39,849 nt of DNA from a virus. The DNA lies in IMG/VR virus record IMGVR_UViG_3300028025_003418, positions 1 through 39,849 of that record; one strand, written 5' to 3'. Position numbers and translations under genes: made by a program. This document shows, in pieces, positions 11,637 through 21,200 of the stretch (its first letter is position 1; each line of letters opens with the position of its first letter). The notes beneath the pieces are model-generated. The model was not told the origin of the DNA, did no database searches, and was given only the letters and a program-made list of their open reading frames with translations.

Positions 11637-12394
11637 GAAACCTATATAAGCCTGTCCGCTACAATGTAGCCAGCATCCAAGCACAGCAGACGCTTGGCGG
11701 TGATTGCATGGAGTCCAATGAAAACGGAATCTGGGTTGAGTTCCGTGACTACCTGCGATTGCTTGAAGACTATAAGTCCCTGCAACAATGGAAGCGAGAC
11801 GCTGACGCTGAAACGCTGAATTACGATAGCGGTGATTGGTTCGCCATCAAGACCCTGCCAGAACGCATCAAGCACATCATCGAGGCTAACGCTTTTTCAA
11901 ATGACCAATACAAAGAACTCGCAAAACAAATTGAACAGAATGAAGAATCCACACGAAGCAGGAACAATCAGAGCGACAACTTGGGCGTTGCTGAAGCCGA
12001 TGCGTCAAGCGGAAGCAAAACGGAGGAAGCAAACCAAGGGTGCATTTGGAACAAGAATCAAATGAGCCGTCAATACTACGAGGCAAATCCCAATTGGTTT
12101 GTGAGAAAGGACATTCACGATGAAGTCGTTGCCGAGAACGCTAATCTCAAGGCAGATGTCGAGCGTCTGACGCAACTCAACGATACTCTCGCCCTGCGTT
12201 ATGACGCTACCAACAGTATGCTTGATGGGTGTGCAAAAGAGATTGAAGAAATGGAAGCACAGGTCGAGCGGCTGACCAAGGCGGGGGATGCGATGGCTGG
12301 ACTAATTCAGGCTATTTATGAAGGAGAGTTCTCTGGTCTTTGTGAATACGAAGAATTGAAAGCGTGGCTCGCCGCCAAGGGGGTGCAGTCATGA
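11633..12394 (+). CDS. hypothetical coiled-coil protein, 253 aa, possibly composite
   Basis: The N-terminal part (PVRYN near residue 7, GIWVEFRDYL near 32) is related to the 59-residue protein at 8167. Residues about 105-140 are low in hydrophobic residues and look like a linker. From MSRQYYEANPNWF (residue 144) to the end is a coiled coil (ENANLKADVERLTQL) with a C-terminal KGVQS. The C-terminal part could start as a separate gene at ATG 12062, where an overlapping reading frame ends with ATGA. The last codons, GGGGGTGCAGTC, serve as Shine-Dalgarno for the next gene. Confidence 0.6.
   Translation: MRNLYKPVRYNVASIQAQQTLGGDCMESNENGIWVEFRDYLRLLEDYKSLQQWKRDADAETLNYDSGDWFAIKTLPERIKHIIEANAFSNDQYKELAKQIEQNEESTRSRNNQSDNLGVAEADASSGSKTEEANQGCIWNKNQMSRQYYEANPNWFVRKDIHDEVVAENANLKADVERLTQLNDTLALRYDATNSMLDGCAKEIEEMEAQVERLTKAGDAMAGLIQAIYEGEFSGLCEYEELKAWLAAKGVQS
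11901..12065 (+). CDS. possible overlapping small basic protein, 54 aa
   Basis: In a different frame inside the 253-residue gene, MTNTKNSQNKLNRMKNPHEA begins at 11901 (or at 11940) and ends RIK at 12065. The product is basic, with ALLKPMRQAEAKRRKQTKG. Its stop overlaps ATG 12062 of MSRQYY as ATGA, the same junction used for many genes in this operon. The main frame here is unusually poor in hydrophobic residues, as a non-coding frame might be. Evidence is suggestive only. Confidence 0.3.
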   Translation: MTNTKNSQNKLNRMKNPHEAGTIRATTWALLKPMRQAEAKRRKQTKGAFGTRIK

Positions 12395-12708
12395 GTTCTG
12401 GGCAAAGCACACACGGCTACGGCAAGACTAAAGAACTTGTTCTAGCCGCACACGCACAAGGATTAAACATTGCTGTCATTGCTAAGAAGATTGGCTTAAC
12501 TTACTCTGCCGTTTATAACGCCTGCAAGAGGGCTAACCTAGATATCCGTAGAACTGATAGGCGTGGTCACGGAGAGGTTAAGAACATTGTACTCACAGAA
12601 CATTTTGATAACAACTTGACACCAGTTCAAATCATCCGTAAGCATAACCTAAGCAGGAACTCTGTGTACTATGTATACAAATATACTGGAATTAAATACC
12701 ATAAATGA
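12391..12708 (+). CDS. protein with two helix-turn-helix motifs, 105 aa
   Basis: The start MSSGQSTHGYGKTKELV at 12391 follows the Shine-Dalgarno GGGGGTG at five bases and overlaps the previous stop (ATGA); an earlier in-frame GTG at 12364 is less likely. The first HTH is around residues 20-47 (LNIAVIAKKIGLTYSAVYNA) and the second around 75-100 (TPVQIIRKHNLSRNSVYYVY). Tandem HTH motifs of this kind occur in resolvase-like and homeodomain-like DNA-binding proteins. No catalytic part is present. Confidence 0.65.
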   Translation: MSSGQSTHGYGKTKELVLAAHAQGLNIAVIAKKIGLTYSAVYNACKRANLDIRRTDRRGHGEVKNIVLTEHFDNNLTPVQIIRKHNLSRNSVYYVYKYTGIKYHK

Positions 12709-12989
12709 GCGAAACATCTAGCATCGTATCTAAAATTGCCATCACTTTTACTGACGGCAGTTTTCTTGAACTGGTAGACGCAGTTCGGTTTGTACAAATC
12801 CGTGACAACCTCCGCATCGCTTCTGTCACAAACAACCAACTGAACGAGCAAATCAAGAAACTGGAGCAGAAGATTGCTGACCTTGAACAACAGAATAAAA
12901 CCTTTGACAACAACAACCAAGCGTTGATTAATGAATTGCATAGCGTAGAACCCATTGAGCCTATGGAGTTCAAGCAACCTCTCCCTTAA
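12705..12989 (+). CDS. coiled-coil protein, 94 aa
   Basis: An N-terminal strand-rich part (KIAITFTDGSFLELVDAV) resembles a small beta meander, followed by a coiled coil with clear heptads (about residues 40-80, including EQIKKLEQKIADLEQQN). No family was recognised. The start overlaps the previous stop as ATGA and its own TAA overlaps the ATG of the metallophosphoesterase gene as TAATG. Confidence 0.6.
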   Translation: MSETSSIVSKIAITFTDGSFLELVDAVRFVQIRDNLRIASVTNNQLNEQIKKLEQKIADLEQQNKTFDNNNQALINELHSVEPIEPMEFKQPLP

Positions 12990-13732
12990 TGAAAAAACCA
13001 AAGCGTATAAAGTTTGTCTATGCCTCCGATAACCACGGAGACAAGGTAGACAAAAAAGCGGCTGAAGCATTGTTTAAGTTCTGCGAAGACTTTAAACCAG
13101 ATGTACGCATTCACGGAGGTGACTGCTTTGATGTTCGACCTTTCAGAAAGTCTGCTGATGCTGAAGAAAAGAATCAATCCTTAAAGGATGACATCAAGTG
13201 GGGTAAATGGTTTATTCAGAACTACAAGCCTACTGTGTTTATGATGGGCAACCACGAATACAGATTGTATGAAGGTGTAGAAAACAACACAGGCAGAAAG
13301 CAAGAACTGGTAAAGGAATTGCTTGATGATATCAAGTCTTTCCTAAGAGCCAATGGTTGTAAAAAGATTGTAGAGTACCACGCTGACAAAGGTGTGTTCA
13401 CATTAGGCAAGGTTCGTACCTGCCACGGCTACAAGTGCGGTAAGAATGCCGTAGAGGAACACGCTATCCACTATGCCGACAGAGGCGGTGCTGTCATCAT
13501 CGGTCACATTCACTCTATGCAGATGGTCACGGCTCAACGCTGGGGCGGTTGCGTAGGATTCACAGGTGGTTGCCTATGCCTTAAGGATGAAATGTCCTAT
13601 GCACAGAACCGCTTTGCCACAAGCAAGTGGGCTACAGGCTGGCTCTATGGATATGTTGAAGGCAACAACTGGAAGATTTGGCAAGCCCACAAGGTAGGCA
13701 AGAAATGGATTTATTCACACACTGACATCTAA
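12989..13732 (+). CDS. calcineurin-like metallophosphoesterase, 247 aa
   Basis: The five metallophosphoesterase blocks are present: ASDNHGD (D14, H16), HGGDCFD (D45), GNHEYR (N88, H89), TCHGYKCG (H146) and IGHIHS (H173, H175). These residues bind two metal ions. The family includes nucleases such as Mre11/SbcD, phosphodiesterases and protein phosphatases; phage members of about this size in replication operons are usually of unknown substrate. A DNA-repair or nucleotide-signal role is possible. The gene overlaps its neighbours by one base on both sides. Confidence 0.85.
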   Translation: MKKPKRIKFVYASDNHGDKVDKKAAEALFKFCEDFKPDVRIHGGDCFDVRPFRKSADAEEKNQSLKDDIKWGKWFIQNYKPTVFMMGNHEYRLYEGVENNTGRKQELVKELLDDIKSFLRANGCKKIVEYHADKGVFTLGKVRTCHGYKCGKNAVEEHAIHYADRGGAVIIGHIHSMQMVTAQRWGGCVGFTGGCLCLKDEMSYAQNRFATSKWATGWLYGYVEGNNWKIWQAHKVGKKWIYSHTDI

Positions 13733-13968
13733 TGACTAATAAAGAACTCAAAGAACTGGAACGGATGTTTGGCTCTATGTATGAGGAGAAGCCTGCCAAA
13801 GGTTTCTTCACACGCAGAGAACTACAGAAAATCTGGAAGTGCTGTGAGAGCGTTATCTCCCGCAGAATTAATTCCTGCCTCAAAAATAATCTTCTTGAAA
13901 TGAAGATGTATCGTGTGAAGTCTGGTATGGTCACACGCCCAATTCCACACTACCGAATCAAAAAATAA
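13732..13968 (+). CDS. small winged-helix-like protein, 78 aa
   Basis: A basic protein with an N-terminal helix (KELKELERMFGSMYEE) and a segment FTRRELQKIWKCCESVISRR followed by LKNNLLEMKMYRVK, which fits a winged-helix DNA-binding fold with a short C-terminal strand pair. The identification is structural and weak. It starts with TAATG overlap with the metallophosphoesterase gene. Confidence 0.55.
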   Translation: MTNKELKELERMFGSMYEEKPAKGFFTRRELQKIWKCCESVISRRINSCLKNNLLEMKMYRVKSGMVTRPIPHYRIKK

Positions 13969-13969
13969 T

Positions 13970-14281
13970 ATGACTGACGCACAAAAACTAAAAGAGTTCT
14001 TAGATAATTTCAGCGAGGACATCGTAACTGCTGACGGACTTGAACACGCCTTCATTGGTGTGTCCAACACCCCAGAAGGCTATCGTGCCGTGTACTCCAC
14101 GGAGCGTATCATTGCGAACTATATGCAGGAAGACTCTATGACCTTTGAGGACGCTGAAGAGTATATGCACACTCACATCATTGGACAGGACTATGGTGAA
14201 CAGTCCCCTGTCTTTGTGGACATCGTGCCAGATGAGTTCTGGAAGGATGACACCACAGAGTTAGATGACAGGGTTAACTGA
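13970..14281 (+). CDS. conserved phage hypothetical protein, 103 aa
   Basis: This acidic protein has the pattern LEHAFIGVSNTPEGYRAVYS, then MTFEDAEEYMHTHIIGQDYG and SPVFVDIVPDEF. The order of a hydrophobic core followed by FEDAxEYxxxxIIGxxxGExxPVFV is typical of a common small phage protein family of unknown function. It ends the rightward operon: its last 21 bp overlap the end of the convergent spanin-like gene, and no terminator is visible between them. Confidence 0.65.
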   Translation: MTDAQKLKEFLDNFSEDIVTADGLEHAFIGVSNTPEGYRAVYSTERIIANYMQEDSMTFEDAEEYMHTHIIGQDYGEQSPVFVDIVPDEFWKDDTTELDDRVN

Positions 14282-14962
14282 AGGTCGCAGGTATCGGTAG
14301 GTCTTAACCCCACCTATGATAAGCAGGTCTAGGACTAAGAACCCTACGCCTGCACCTGCAATCCAAGGAAACCAAGGGGACTCAAAGACCCACGCAGAGC
14401 CAATTGCTCCAGCCCCAGAGAGCATAAGGATTACCCCAGAGGCTTTGCGTGGGCTGAAGGCTAGGAAGCCTACCCCTATTGCAAAAATAGCAAGACCTAC
14501 AGTGGCTACCCGCCACAAGACCTTTTGCTTGAACTCAGCGTCAGCCCTGCTGTTAGCCTCAGCCAACTCCAAGTCCTTCTGTTCTACCATAGCGTACAAG
14601 GCTGTAGTCTCAGCGTCTACCTTAGATGCCTCATCCTTGTCCCTCTGGATGGCTTTAGAGTCACCTTGTTTTAGGATGCCAGAGTAGTACTCAACCTTGG
14701 CAACGGAAGGCTTTGAAAGCCCAGAGAGGCGGGTTACTTGGGCTTCTGTGAGTTGTCGAACATCTCCTTGAGGGAGGCTACCAGAGATAGCAACAAGGGC
14801 AGAAGCAGAGTCAGAGATGATTTCCTCGACTTTCGTGATGTACTTGTCTTTCTCTTCATTGGTATATGCAATTGATACAGGCGGTTGTATAGGTTGAACA
14901 GTTTGGCAACCTACTAAGTTTCCAAAGATAAATAAGATTGCTATGGTTTGGAAACTATTCAT
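14261..14962 (-). CDS. lipoprotein with C-terminal membrane segments, possible unimolecular spanin, 233 aa
   Basis: An N-terminal signal ends in the lipobox LVGC (C19), so the mature N-terminus would be lipid-anchored in the outer membrane. Residues about 35-147 are a mostly helical, charged region. Three hydrophobic segments follow (about 149-169, 174-193 and 198-218) before a basic tail. One protein with a lipobox and C-terminal membrane segments spans both membranes, as in u-spanins, which disrupt the outer membrane at lysis. It lies directly after the holin gene, which supports this. Known u-spanins have a single C-terminal membrane segment, so the three here are unusual. Confidence 0.6.
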   Translation of the reverse strand: MNSFQTIAILFIFGNLVGCQTVQPIQPPVSIAYTNEEKDKYITKVEEIISDSASALVAISGSLPQGDVRQLTEAQVTRLSGLSKPSVAKVEYYSGILKQGDSKAIQRDKDEASKVDAETTALYAMVEQKDLELAEANSRADAEFKQKVLWRVATVGLAIFAIGVGFLAFSPRKASGVILMLSGAGAIGSAWVFESPWFPWIAGAGVGFLVLDLLIIGGVKTYRYLRPSVNPVI

Positions 14963-15268
14963 TTATTTTGTTTCTTTAACGAACTTACCTTTGAGCCATT
15001 CAAAGATGTCTGGTGCTAATGCTCCAGATGAAGCATAGATGATTCCTTTGTACAGTTGGTCTATGTTCGTAGGGTTAACTGCAAAGTAAACAAGCGTCCC
15101 AACGATAGCACCAGCGATGCCTTTTCTAATCCAGATGATAGCCTTGAACCTCTCTTCTGTGATTATAAGCCTAGCGATAGCACCAAGCCCTCCAAGGACA
15201 GCCACTATCCAGCCACCCTTCTTGAACTCTTGGGCTGTATCTATTAGGCTAGGGTCTATGGGACTCAT
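14963..15268 (-). CDS. holin-like membrane protein, 101 aa
   Basis: Three hydrophobic segments are visible: GGWIVAVLGGLGAIARLII (about 18-36), IAGAIVGTLVYFAV (about 51-65) and GIIYASSGALAPDIF (about 75-89), with charged loops and a basic C-terminus. Length and pattern fit small phage holins such as the LydA/phage holin type. It would make pores in the inner membrane to time lysis. It overlaps the giant gene by ATGA and is followed by the spanin-like gene with no gap (TAAATG). Confidence 0.7.
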   Translation of the reverse strand: MSPIDPSLIDTAQEFKKGGWIVAVLGGLGAIARLIITEERFKAIIWIRKGIAGAIVGTLVYFAVNPTNIDQLYKGIIYASSGALAPDIFEWLKGKFVKETK

Positions 15269-18200
15269 TTCTTTGGCTCTTCTCTTTGTACTCTACGCTT
15301 GGCTTGGTCGAGGTCTAGGTAGATACCGAGCATCGCCTTCTGAGGGTTGTATACCTTGTACTTATCGCCTTGGACAATAATCATCCAGCCGACAGCATTC
15401 TTCCAGAAGCCTCCGTTAAGACCTTTCTCAAGAGTCCAACCTCTCCAGCCTTCCAGTTTGCCAATAGGACTTACAGGAGGAGGTGTGCTTCTGAACGGAG
15501 TTGCGTATCCTCCTCCAAGGTCTGGAGGCATTGTGGAACTAGGGAACACAGGGGCAGGAGGAGGCGTAGGGGCAGGAGGCTTGACTCTAGGTCTAGGAAT
15601 TTCAGCCGCATCCAGTTGCTCTCCTTCAGTGAGGTCACGCTGGAGGAATTGTTCTCTGTCCATATTAGCACCCTCCTCCATATCGCTTCTATTGTTAGCC
15701 CTGTCTTGGATAGCCTGCTCGCTTTCAATGGCAGTGCCTTCAGCCATATCTCTTCTGTGCGTTGCTTGGCTCTGTGAGCGAACCTTCTTGATTCCTTCTG
15801 CCTCAACATCCGCACCTTCATCTAGGGTACGCTGGTTCTCAGCACGAGTGGCTTGAATTTGCTCAGCCTCAATGTCAGCCCCTTCAGCCATATCTCTCTG
15901 GCTCTCTGCTCTTGCAGATTGAGACTGTCTAGCCTCAACATCCGCACCCTCAGCCATATCAGCCTCATAAGCCTTCTTAGCGTTCTTGGAAATACGCTGA
16001 GAGTTCTTCTCGATGTTCTTGTCAAGAGGTTTGAGTATCTTTTGTAGTCCCTTAAGTGTTTCGACTGGAGTAAGAGAAGGACGAGCAATGCCTTCTTCAA
16101 CAGCAGACACAATTTTATCGTAAGAGGCTCTGAGTTCTGGGACTAGGACTTCATCGGTAGCGTCTTGCTTTCTTACGGCAAGTCTCAGTTCCTCAACAGC
16201 AGTTTTAATCGTAGGAGACAAGTTGGCAGTATCAGACAGTTTGTCCACCATATCTGCAACCTGCTTCACTCCAGTCTTAACGCTATCGCTTACCTTGTAA
16301 TTGCCTTCAAATGGCTTGATAGGAGGTGTGGTTTCTTTTTGTTTCTCAGCAAGCATAGGTTTAAGCGTGTACTCAACTAGGCTGTAATGCTCTGATTTCG
16401 CATCCCAGTATCTACGCTTTTGGTCACTGTAACCTTTGCCTCCTTTTTTAAATCTTTCGTTTTTGTCAATAATTGATTGCAACATATCAACCCTTTCTTG
16501 AACTCGTGCAATGTCTGCATCAGAGACTTTGTATCTAGCCTCTGGGTTCAATCTAGACACAGTAACTTTACCGCTTTCAGAAATGTTAGAAAAAGACTCT
16601 GGGTCTAGTTCAGCATTACCAAACGCAGAGCGTCTAGCCTTGGTGGGTCTGTCAAGTTTATCAACAACCTCTCCGTACACTTCCTTAACTCCTTGGCTTC
16701 TGACACGCTCACCAAACTCAGACAGCATAAGTTTGCTGTATCCCCTGTTTCCAAATTGCTCAGGAACTTGAGTGTCAACGATTTTAGCAGTGCCATCACT
16801 GTATATAGTAGCGTTAAGAATACCAACTTGTTGACCACTGTCATTGTGCAAGGCAACAGTGATAAGGTTTTGTCCCTTAATTAATCTTTTGTTTTCAATG
16901 TAGTTGATTTCAATTCCAGCAAACTTTTCTGGGTTTTGTTCAGCAATTCGACCAACAAAGCCACGCTTCCATTGTTCGCTACCAGTGTCATAGGTTCTAC
17001 CACCATCAAGAGGCTCACCTGCAATATCAGAAACCTTGAACTTAGGTTCACCAGCAAGAGTTTTTTCCTTTGTGGTAGCCTTGTTAAGCGTATCCTTACG
17101 CATCTCGTGACTGCTTTCACGAACAACACCTTCTCCGAATGTAGAGGTTGTGTTCATCAGCAGTTCAGATGTAGACCTAAATTTACCGCTTTTAGAGAGG
17201 TAGTGGGTGCTGACATCCTTTCCGTGAGGAGGATTAATCATATCAGTGATTCTTCTGGGGACTTTGAATACCGACATAACGGCAGGAGTGGTCTTGCCAC
17301 CACCAGCATCGCTTCTGTAGTCCATAGGGAAGCCTTCGTGACCACCAGTCTCTGTTACCATCGTTTGCTTTTGTGGAACTTCAAGAGCCGCAACAATCTT
17401 TCCGTATCCAAGTGACTCTCCATCTGCACCTCTTGTAATCGGCTCATCTGTAAGTTTTAGGATTTCTCTAGCAAAGTCCTTTCCAGTAATCTTCATTTCT
17501 GGGTTGTTGAAGAACTTCTGGAAATAATCCTTGTTCTTGATAACGCTAGGAAGGGTGGCAAGCGTCTGTACGAGCCTGTCCATCGTCTCTCCTCTGTTGT
17601 TAAATGTGGACTTATCTTGAGGGAAGAACTGCTTCTCTAGGAACGCAATCTGTTCAGCCGCAGATTTCCCAATCATAGGCTTCAGCAAGTCACCTTGAGG
17701 AACTCTGATTTGAGATGTAGTTCCATCTTTGTTCTTTACAGTCTTAGTGCTAAACGCCTCAGACATAGCCCTAATGAGGACATCAATTTCCTTAGGGTTG
17801 ATAGCCTTGCTTTGCACGAACTTAGCAAGAAGTGAAGTTACAGCACCACCAACTTGCGGGTGACTGAACGACTTTGTTTCGTTTCCAGAGATAAGCAGGA
17901 AGGTCAGTGGCTTTCCAGACTTGATAGCCTTCTGCCTAACAGACTCAATTCCCTTCAAGCCAGCGGAATTAACCGATGCAAGCACAGCCGATTGTTTGTC
18001 TGGATTAATCTCACCAGAAATAACATTATGCAAAGCACCACCTTGAATCTTGCTGATTACTTTTCCATTTGAACTATCAATAAGATTCCAAACTCCAGAG
18101 TTATCGTAATTAATTAGAACTACAGGTCTTCCTGCGAACTCTGACGAATCTACATCCTTGCGGAGTCTTCCAGAAAGTTCAGCACCTTCAAGGAATTTGT

Positions 18201-21200
18201 CAAAACCAGTTTCCCTAGCGACACCATCAGCAACCTTCCAAGAGATGCCAACTCCAGTTCCTACACGGACTCCTTCTCCACGAGGCATAGACTCTTGGAT
18301 GGGGTATCTGATAGAGCCTTGGTCGCTTTCAAGCATACCAGTTTCTTTCTCGGACTTTGTGAAGACCTTCTCCATACCAATGTGAGTGTCAATGATAGCC
18401 GTGTTGTCCTTAATTGAGTCTGCCATAACAATAAACACTGTGTCGGCATTTCCTCCGTCATAGACATTCTTGATGATTATGCCATCGTGTCCATCTGCTC
18501 TGGCTTTATCAAAAATCTTTTCGTACTTGTACTCAGCAAAGCATTCAAACTTGTAATCAAATACAAACGGATTGTTGAACTTGATGGCGGCTCTGACTTG
18601 GCGATATCCAGTATCTCCAGCCTTGGGGTCAGCGTAGCCAAATGAGGTCTTTGTTTCCCCAGCAAGGAACACACCAATCTTGTCCTTCTGGCTTCCGTGT
18701 CTTGTGCCTAGTTGCTTAGGGTCGAACTCCCTAGATGTCATCAACTCAGCAGAGTTCGTTCCGTGCGTAGCGACAGTAGTGACAGGCTTTCCAGTTTGGA
18801 ACTGGTTGTCGTATTGTTCACCAAAGAACACCTTAGCCATATTGTCATAGCCAACGCTGGTGCGTCTGTGCTTGTTGATGTAGTCTAGGATAGCCTGTCC
18901 GTTTCTATTGCCTCTTGCCGTTGCTCTTTCATAAGCAAGGATGACATCGTTGTATCTGTCAGCGTGAGCAACTACTGTTTCGTAGTCCATAGCGGCTGCT
19001 TTGTACTCAGCGTTCTTGAAGCCTTCACCTCTGGCTGTTGCTCTATCCTTTGCAATCTGAAGTCTATCGTAAGCCTTTGTTCTCAAATCTCTGAGAGCAT
19101 AGCCACGCTGAACGACTTGTTCTGTGACCTGCATAGCAGTCTCTGGGTCGGACTGACGAAGTTTGATGAAGTTGTCGCTGTAGAACTCTTCACGAGTTTG
19201 ACGGATAAGTTCAGTTCCGTGTGTAAACGCCTTGCCAGCATCTGTGGCAAAGATATCACCAAGCCTTCTCCCTTCAGCAAGCGTCTCATCATCCCACACC
19301 TTGAACGACATCTGCTGTTTGTCTTGGTATTCTTTGACTCGTTCAATACGCTTCTCTATCTCAACACGCTCAGACGCATAAGCCTTTTCCATAGCATTGC
19401 TGGCGAGTTCCTTGTTTTTGAATTCTCCCAAGGCGTTGCCGTTGCTGTCGTATAGTTTAGACGCACCATTAGCGTCAGAGGTAATCTTGTACCCAGAAGC
19501 GTGTGTAAAGATTGTGCCGTTAGTTGTTGTCTCGGCATCCATATCAGAAACCTTGAAGTTCTTGCTCAAGTCTCTATGTGCGTTGTCGAGGTTAAAGTCG
19601 TAACGGATGCTTGTGTTGCTCTTCATAGGACTCATTGTGTCCATAGTGAAGTTCGTAACAGTAGAGGTCTTGCCTCTAGGAATTTCTGCAATAGGTGTAT
19701 TGAAGTACGCTTCAGCCTTACGCTTAGCCATACCAAGGAACTGGTGCATCACATTTCTACGCTCTCCACCGAATCCGTCACCACGAGCAAGTGAAGGAAT
19801 CAAAGAAGATTCCAAACGAGTCTTGTCCGTGCTAGCCTTGCTTGCGTTGCTGAGGTAATCAAAGAATGATTTCTCGAACTCGGTTCTATCGCCCTGCCAC
19901 AAATCTCTGACTGTCTGGTCAGCCCACAGTTTGTTGCCACGCTCATCAATGACCTTCTTGTCCAGACCCTTCATAAGGAAGGACATAGTTCCGTCTTTCT
20001 TGACCTTGATTTCATAACCAACAACAATTGTTTCTCTGGCTGTAATCGGAACAGCCGCACCTCTGAGACGAGGAGAATTTGGACCAACTTGAGTCTCCAT
20101 AGACGCTCCCTTATAGAGATAGGAAACCACATTAGAACCTTTGCCAGCAACGATGTCTTGAACATCACGGATTCTGTCGGCAAGCAATTGGCTGATGTGA
20201 CCTTCCTTGACCAAGTGTGCAAGAACTGTATCGTTGAACCTAGTTCCAGTTGTGCTTGAAACATTGAAGTTGCCATCAAGGTCTTTTAGTCCGTTGATGA
20301 CAGCAGGGTCTAGTTTAGACAACGAGTCGTGGATAGCCTTGCCAGTGACAACACGCTCGGCTTCAATCTGTGCTTCAGTGATATTACGCAACTTGCCATC
20401 CTTATCATAGTACGCTTTGACACCATCCATACCATTGCTGTCAAAGAAGGCTGTACGAGCCTCTGGGCTTAGCGTTCTTACATCAAACGAATTGGTGCTA
20501 CCTTTGCGTTTACCAGCGACAGAACGCAGGAGGTCTTGAACCATATAATCAATGGCTGAACTTCTTTGTGCAAGTGTGCGATTTCCTTTATTTGGACCAA
20601 ATGATGCGTCAAAGCCTTTTGAAAAGTCACCAAAGGTAGGATTCTGTCTGGTGACTTGGCTTTGCCAGAAGTCCAAGAAGTTGTTATGAAGCCTGTCCAT
20701 AACCCCTTGCATACCTGTGTACTCTGCTCCACGGAACAGGTAGTCAACAGGCTTGCCTTTCATAAACTGAGTAGCGTAGTGAGCACCAAATTCTTCAACT
20801 AGGTTGTCGAGAACTCTAGCGGAGTCTGGATTCATCTTAGCCGTACTTCCAGCCTTCTGGTACTCGGCAAGGTGTGCATCAAATTCTGCCATTTTCTGTG
20901 CCATCACGGAAGGAGGCAAGTCCTTGAATTTCTTGCCAGTCGTAGGGTCTACAGTGTACTGGAACTCACGCTGAACGAACGCACGGAACTCCTTAGGGTC
21001 AATCTCTGAAGCCTTGACCTTGATGCCGTTAGAGTCGAACTTACCAAGGATAGCCTCAGCAAACCCATCACGGAACATTCGTTCCATAACTGTGGTCTTG
21101 AACACAGCGTGGAAAAGTTCGTGGTGCAACACATTCTTGCTGGTAGAGTCCGCATTGATAACAACAGTGACTTGCTTCTTGCCGTTGCCGTCCTTGTCGG

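Noticed and set aside
15347-15856. Plus-strand open frame with Gly- and Ser-rich product
   Set aside because: It is antisense to the repeats and Pro-rich linker of the giant protein and reflects their composition.
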